Of a stretch of DNA of 64,000 nt, positions 58,630 to 64,000 are shown piece after piece. Below the pieces are notes generated by a model. The model had not been told where the DNA came from. It made no database searches and saw only the letters and a list, made by a program, of their open reading frames with translations. The DNA comes from Phaeotremella fagi (lineage: Eukaryota > Basidiomycota > Tremellomycetes > Tremellales > Phaeotremellaceae): contig BCHU01000001.1 of NCBI GenBank assembly GCA_001599715.1, positions 62,001-126,000 of the forward strand, read 5' to 3'. Made by a program: the position numbers and the translations under genes. Numbering within the stretch: the stretch's first letter is position 1; every line of letters starts with the position of its first letter.

Positions 58630-59871
58630 CTACCACGGTTCAAGAGCTGGACCTTTACCTTTGTCTTCCCTTGTATGGCCTGGTTCTGGTCTTTGAATCT
58701 CCCGAGTTTCAGCACTCATACTTGCGCTTCCTTCTGATAATGCACCGGACATGAGGTCACCTTCGTTGGTTTGTCTCAATGACACCTGGATTGCCTTTCG
58801 CATTTCATCTTCATCCCATTCTTCATCCATAATTGACTTATTGAGCTCCATCTTGGCACCTCCTCTCTTTGGTAGATCACGTTGGTTTGTGGTTTCGTCC
58901 TCCCTTCGTTTCATCCATCTTATATTCGCTTCTTCTTCTGACTTTCTTCTCTGTCGGTCTCTAGCCAGTTCTTTAACATAACGGACATCGAAGGGGTACT
59001 TGGCGTGATCTTCATCCTCGCATAACTCATAACATGATCCTTCGATTTGAGAAGTCGTTTGATGCATACATCTCCTGGATCCGTAATATTCTTTACCTTT
59101 GTTTGAGGTTTCAGCTTGATAGAATCTGGTGAGGAACGCTCCTCGCTCTCTAGCATTTGAATAGAGAATATCGGCTTTGTAATCAAGATTTGTAGTGTGT
59201 TCTGAAATTAATCGAAGAAGATCTCTATTATTGAGAAGCTGTTCAACAGCGTAACTCCTCCATGGCGATTGGTCGATCTCTTTATCTAATATTTCTGAAT
59301 ATGATTGGGAATCATCTTTTGAGTGAGCACCGATTTCTTGCAATCTTTTCACCTCTTGTTTCAACCCATAATTGTCTTGATAAGTAGTTTCTTTCAATAA
59401 TGAAAGGAGGATTGTGTCGACAGTAGCCTTCTTGGAGGTCTTTGGGAAAGCGGCCAAGAACATGTTTGGTCTTTTCATATCCATCAACCCCCCAATACTG
59501 TGATGAAATATGATCATCTTTGACCAAGCATCACCAACATCAGTTAGTGATTTGAGACTACCTGACGTCCTTAGTTCTTGGATTTTAAATTGCTCATAGG
59601 AAGATTCACCGTCACTTTGAGCTCGTGACTCTTGAAGATCCATTACCAGCTTAGAAATCATCTTGTGTTTGGTCTCTGTGTATAACAAAACATTGTCAAT
59701 GAAAGAAGAACATGTGGTCTTCCAAGGTTGCTCACCTGGGGAATTCTTGAACTCGTAGTTTTCTCGATCCTCAATCTCTTTGCCTTGTTCATCATCTTTG
59801 ATTGATGATTTTGGGTTTGACTTAGAATCTTGAATATGAAGCTTACCTAAAACTTTTGAGAATGTAGACAT
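58630..59871 (-). CDS. Hypothetical protein with UIM-like motif
   Basis: An intronless 413-residue protein with no signal peptide. Predicted mostly helical. Near residue 355 it has DEDEMRKAIQVSLRQTNE, fitting the ubiquitin-interacting-motif pattern (acidic run, then A-x-x-x-S). The C-terminus ends KGKGPALEPW. The mid-region FHHSIGGLMDMKRPNMFLAAFP is shared with the neighbour at 60142-61244, so the two are diverged duplicates. The UIM suggests ubiquitin binding (endocytic or proteasomal); the rest is unrecognised. Confidence 0.7.
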   Translation of the reverse strand: MSTFSKVLGKLHIQDSKSNPKSSIKDDEQGKEIEDRENYEFKNSPGEQPWKTTCSSFIDNVLLYTETKHKMISKLVMDLQESRAQSDGESSYEQFKIQELRTSGSLKSLTDVGDAWSKMIIFHHSIGGLMDMKRPNMFLAAFPKTSKKATVDTILLSLLKETTYQDNYGLKQEVKRLQEIGAHSKDDSQSYSEILDKEIDQSPWRSYAVEQLLNNRDLLRLISEHTTNLDYKADILYSNARERGAFLTRFYQAETSNKGKEYYGSRRCMHQTTSQIEGSCYELCEDEDHAKYPFDVRYVKELARDRQRRKSEEEANIRWMKRREDETTNQRDLPKRGGAKMELNKSIMDEEWDEDEMRKAIQVSLRQTNEGDLMSGALSEGSASMSAETREIQRPEPGHTREDKGKGPALEPW

Positions 59872-60141
59872 TTTATCGATTTAAGAAACAATATGGAGAA
59901 GAACAGAATGTCTGCATAACTGTGTGGGATATATGTATTTTCAATTTTGCTTGGAAGTCAAGGCTGAAAGGATGCATTCGGCTTCTGCTGGAAGGCAATC
60001 AACAAGTTGTGTTTTTGAAAACTACTGACCGAGAAAATCACGAGCTTTTGCCACTCCTCCTTTCACAGAGTAACTTATAGGTGTCGCATGTTTACAGTAC
60101 ATTTAGTGGACATTAGCTGACGATATTAGAGTAGCTAGCTA

Positions 60142-61244
60142 TCACCATGCTATAGCAGCGGGCTCTTTCCCCTTCCCTTTCCCTTGATATGTCGGAGCCG
60201 GCTGAGTGACCTCCGCCAATGAGATCTTAGATTCCAAAAACTCTTGCTCTAATTTCATCTGTTCTTCCAACTTAGCTCTTTCCCCATTCTCTATCGATAG
60301 CAACCAAGCATCTCCAAGTGGGCCCCCTATGGAACATCCATATCGAAGTCGTCGTGTGTTCCCCATATGCAACCAAAGCCTGTATTCAGAGCCTTCGACT
60401 TCGTTGATCATTTCATGAGCGTCTACCCAGCTGAAGCCCCCACGACTTTTGTTGGTGGGGTGAGAAATTTCAGCTTCCATCATTCGACTTACGAGATTCT
60501 CTCTTTCTCTTGCATGGATATAAAAGACATCGGACCAATAATCGGAATGGGAGGTTTCTTTGGCGATATCATACATGAGGGCGTTTATCTTCGAGAGCTG
60601 TTGAACCGCTTTTACTCTCCATGTCGAGTTGTTGATACTACTCTCCAAAATGTTGTAATACGTGTTGAGAACATTCTTTTGACCCTTACCAATCTCTTGG
60701 AGCCTATGATACTCTTTCTCTAACTCATGGATATCACCCGATGAAAAATCATGGATCAAACTTGAAATGGTTGAGTCTAGAGTTTTTGAGTTAACGGTAG
60801 TGACCTCCGGGAAAGTAGCTGTGAAGGTATTCGATCGTTTCGAGTCGAGCAGTTTACCGATACTGTGATGAAGAATGATTGATTTGGACCACTCGTCATG
60901 GATACTAACTAGCATTCCCAGACTACCTGTTGATCTTTGTTCTTGGAGATCTTTGAGGATTGGATTTTCGACCTCTGATAAAGGGATAGATGATTCTTTG
61001 CAAAGGGTTTGAAATTCTTTCAAAAGAGTGATTTGTTCTTGGAGACCTTGGACGTAGCTTTCTATGAGACCATTAGCCAGATTAGTATATGAATGACTTT
61101 TAGGAACACACCATGCGCTTGGACTGTGGGAATTGTCCCCATGTCTTGCATCTCTTCGTCGCCAGTACTCCGTGTGATTCTTTCCTTGATAGAGAACCAT
61201 TTATTCGAAAGGAATTGATCCATGAGATGAGAGACGTTCGACAT
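60142..61244 (-). CDS. Paralog of the UIM-like protein, one intron
   Basis: The open frame from 61200 has an unlikely start; a better model begins at 61244 (MSNVSHLMDQFLSNKWFS), removes a 50-nt intron (61062-61111, gtgtgt...ctaat...catag) and continues in the long frame as AHESYVQGLQEQITLL. Shared with the neighbour: SIILHHSIGKLLDSKRSNTFTATFPE, EYHRLQEIG, YIHARERENLVSRM and a C-terminal GKGKGKEPAAIAW. No UIM is visible here. No known domain. Confidence 0.7.
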
Positions 61245-61529
61245 GCTGTGTATTAAGGACGTTGTTAGGAGAGAAAAAAGATTTTGGGGGGAGACATAGA
61301 CAATTCTATCTTATTTTCGCACTCCTACTGAGAAGACCTTGGATCAAAGGTGATTGGGAAGAATACAAGCTTCAGAAGAAAGGACGCTTGGGTGTACTGG
61401 TACTGTATTGTGGCAAGACCCAACTGCCACTTTTCATCTTAAAACAAAATTTGCATGCAAACAAGATTAGGATATGCTAAAACCACTACAAAAATTCCAA
61501 CACCATAAAAAACATAACCCCAAAACAAT

Positions 61530-64000
61530 CTAAATAACTCTAGGAGCTCTAAGATCGAAAACACCCGTACCACTTGAACTTGGTATACCCAAAACGATCT
61601 TTGCAGCTGGTGATCGCAAATCATCGAAATCACCATGTAAAGTAGCTTCCGATAGGAAAGCTACTGTAGTTTCGAAAGATGCTTTGAGGAGTGGTGATGA
61701 TTTTGACGAGATACCTGTTCTGTTGAATGGTTTGTAGCCACCAGCGTGGGTCTGAAATGATTTTATTAGTATTGAGATCAGATGTAATTTGAGGGGACGT
61801 ACCATGTAATCTGCGATTACTGTTAAATGCCTATAATCGACTCCGATACCATAGGCTCCGAAGACACCTGACATTTCTTCAATGATTGATCTTCTAGCAG
61901 CTTCCACGCCGTATGTCTGCAGAATGGCATAGATATCATTAGATCCTAGGCGGTCGAGATCGACGAGTTCATCGGCTAAAGCCCACATTCCTTGAAGATT
62001 GGATCCTTCAGTTATCAAAGAGCGCTAAAAGGGATGTCAGTTGTATTTCGAATTCAATATGGATAGAACCTACAGTGAACTCTCCCTTGTCTGAGAAGAT
62101 CTTCATACATCGACCGATGTTTTCAACTTCATGGACAACAGCAGATCGACATGTTCGTTCAACAATATCAACCAACAGTAGTTTTTGGGCACTTCCAGGG
62201 AACTGAATTCAAGCGTTAGCAACCAGTCCAATCGTTTCCGTAAAATCAACTACTAACCTGAAGATCGAACTGGGCAGATTTACCACCATGAACATCAAAG
62301 CTGAAACTAGTAGCGAATTTACTAGCAGCTTTGAAAGCTTCAGCCAAAAGGTCAGCTTTAGCTTCAGCCTGAGCTTTGTCCAAAGGATCAATATCCCCAT
62401 CTTCATCCTCGTCCTCTTCCATTTGTTTCTCAACGTAATCCTCCAAATCAGCCGCACCACCTTCATCATCTGAATCATCACCCCCATATTCATGTTGCGT
62501 AGCTTGAGCCTTTCTCTTCAACTCATAAGAATCCTCATCGTCGTTATCCAGTTCATCGTCTCTTCCTCTTCTTACGACCTTTCCATCATCTTCTTCACCA
62601 TTGTCCTCACCACCGTCAACTTCACCACGGACTTTCAAGCCTTTACCGATACCGCTCAAATCTTGTTCGTGACTCTTTTGAGCGGCTCTGATTTCAGCTA
62701 CGATTTCTTTCTTCAATTTAGCCGCGAAGTTGAATGCTAGACTTTCGTGTAGTTGTTCAGTTGTGATCTGGTATTCGGAGGTGTATTCTTCAGGTGGATA
62801 GAAATCGATGAGAACAGTGTAATTCCTTAAACGGGAATTTCCAGCTTCAGCCGTCTTTCCACTTAATCTCTCAGTGACTGTTACACGTTCAACGACTTGA
62901 GATAAAGTAAGCTTCGAAACTTGTTTGACGAATGATTCAATGGTATCGTCGGGTATCGATTCTCGAAGAGGAAGCTTCATGGTAGGAGTCATCGGTTTTG
63001 CGGAAGCTGTCATGACAATTTCACGAAGACGGGGAATACCAAGAGTGACGTTTGCGGCACCGTGACCTAGAGCGTGTTAGCAAGTATTGATGCTTTCAGT
63101 CGTTGGATACTCACCAGCCAAATGGAAAGTGTTCAACGTCATCTGTGTGGAAGGTTCACCAACACTACATGAATCATCAGCTGAGCACTTCAAAAAAATG
63201 GATGATTACTTACCCCTGAGAAGCCAGCAAACCAACAGCTTCACCTGGTTCGACCAAACTCCTCATATACATAGTTCTAGCCAATTGCAAGAATCCCTTC
63301 TCCCCAACACGTTCTGAACAATAAGGACTTGGCGTCTTAACACCCTTCTTCGAAGAAATCAAACCCTGAGGGTTGTTTGAAGTGTAATCGTTCAATTGTT
63401 TAGCGAACGCTTCAGACATTGAACCGAAATATCTCGAAGGTGAATAGATCGATAAAGCTGGATCGTATTTATGAGGTTTCTTCAAAGCTTTCTTCATGTG
63501 ATCATACGCTTCGTCCATTTCAACTTTTCCCTCCAGATCGGTTGGTCGATATTTGTTAACTAATGATACATGATTTCTAGCTGAGAATTCGAATTTGGAA
63601 AGATGTTTTTGTTTGGTTACGTCAAGCGAATCTTCCCCATACATGAACTGTAAGATACTTTGATCAGAATCTCTAACCGTGTGATCGTAGTGTACACGAA
63701 CACCTTCAAGATGTTTGATAAGACAACGTTGCAAGTAACCGGAACGTGAAGTCTTGACGGCAGTATCGATTAAACCTTCTCTACCTGCCATACAATGGAA
63801 ATAATATTCTTGAGGTCTGATACCAGTCAAGAATCTGTTGGCTACATAACCACCAGCTCTGGCAGCTGTATCGAATGGTTTGAACGAAGGTAACGTCTTC
63901 CCAGAAACCATCGTCGGTACACGACGACCTTCCAAAGCTTGTTGACCAAGAAGTGTGGAAATTTGTGTAGCATTGACTTTGGATCCTTTGGCACCAGATA
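61530..64000 (-). CDS. RPA190: RNA polymerase I largest subunit, C-terminal part
   Basis: The 5' part lies beyond the window. The bridge-helix/trigger-loop region reads FKPFDTAARAGGYVANRFLTGIRPQEYYFHCMAGREGLIDTAVKTSRSGYLQRCL and, across an intron, [31 protein letters not shown]. Between trigger loop and C-terminus is a large acidic insertion (DDGKVVRRGRDDELDNDDEDSYEL, then EEDEDEDGDIDPLD), typical of Pol I. The C-terminus HGDFDDLRSPAAKIVLGIPSSSGTGVFDL matches the Pol I end. Stop at 61530. Introns near 63204-63156, 63064-63012, 62246-62203 and 61802-61754. Confidence 0.93.

Noticed and set aside
58751..58981. Plus-strand serine-rich ORF opposite the UIM-like gene
   Set aside because: Antisense reflection of the Glu/Arg-rich coding strand.
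1..64000. tRNA, rRNA or transposon genes
   Set aside because: I saw no convincing cloverleaf, rRNA or transposase/reverse-transcriptase motif on either strand; a dedicated scan (tRNAscan-SE, RepeatMasker) could still find one.

Overview
The window is fungal nuclear DNA. Genes are split by many very short introns (about 45-60 nt, gt...ag), are densely packed on both strands, and have predicted 5-17 nt-scale exons in places. A Cpl1-type secreted protein, a GT90/CAP10-type glycosyltransferase and the overall gene style point to a tremellomycete basidiomycete (Cryptococcus/Kwoniella-like). That assignment is inference; no rRNA or marker gene for species placement is present.

Layout. 1-7.3 kb holds surface and secretory genes: a partial secreted Cys-rich protein, a GPI-type pepsin-like aspartyl protease, a four-TM MARVEL-like protein and a signal-peptide/single-TM Ser/Thr-rich protein. 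8.3-11.1 kb is a tandem pair of F-box-like paralogs. 11.8-17.0 kb is housekeeping: pantothenate kinase, pyruvate dehydrogenase E2 and the exosome subunit Csl4. 17.5-22.2 kb is a head-to-tail array of five intronless ~200-aa Cys-patterned paralogs of unknown function, followed by a 147-bp-period direct repeat. 24.0-28.1 kb has a Cpl1-like secreted protein, an SMP-30/gluconolactonase-like protein and an orphan ORF. 28.2-43.6 kb is the most striking region: six head-to-tail SAM-dependent methyltransferase genes (LaeA/TAM-type fungal family) plus two decayed remnants. 43.8-53.7 kb has a NOPCHAP1/DUF4598-like protein, a GT90 glycosyltransferase and a large phospholipase D. 54-61.2 kb has a Cys-rich hypothetical, an SDR, a TauD-like dioxygenase and a pair of divergent paralogs, one with a UIM-like motif. 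61.5-64 kb is the C-terminal part of the RNA polymerase I largest subunit, running off the window.

The strongest observation is the methyltransferase array. All six copies can be resolved to the same architecture, with five ultra-short exons of identical length in each gene (8, 11, 10, 17 and 13 nt). The 13-nt exon encodes the SAM-binding G-(T/S)-G-I-W loop itself, so the enzyme's core motif exists only after correct micro-exon splicing. The array also shows birth-and-death evolution: shared promoter blocks, a copy with an internal deletion, a decayed copy and a stop-loss C-terminus. Exon calls come from reading splice sites and frame by eye; no transcript data were available.
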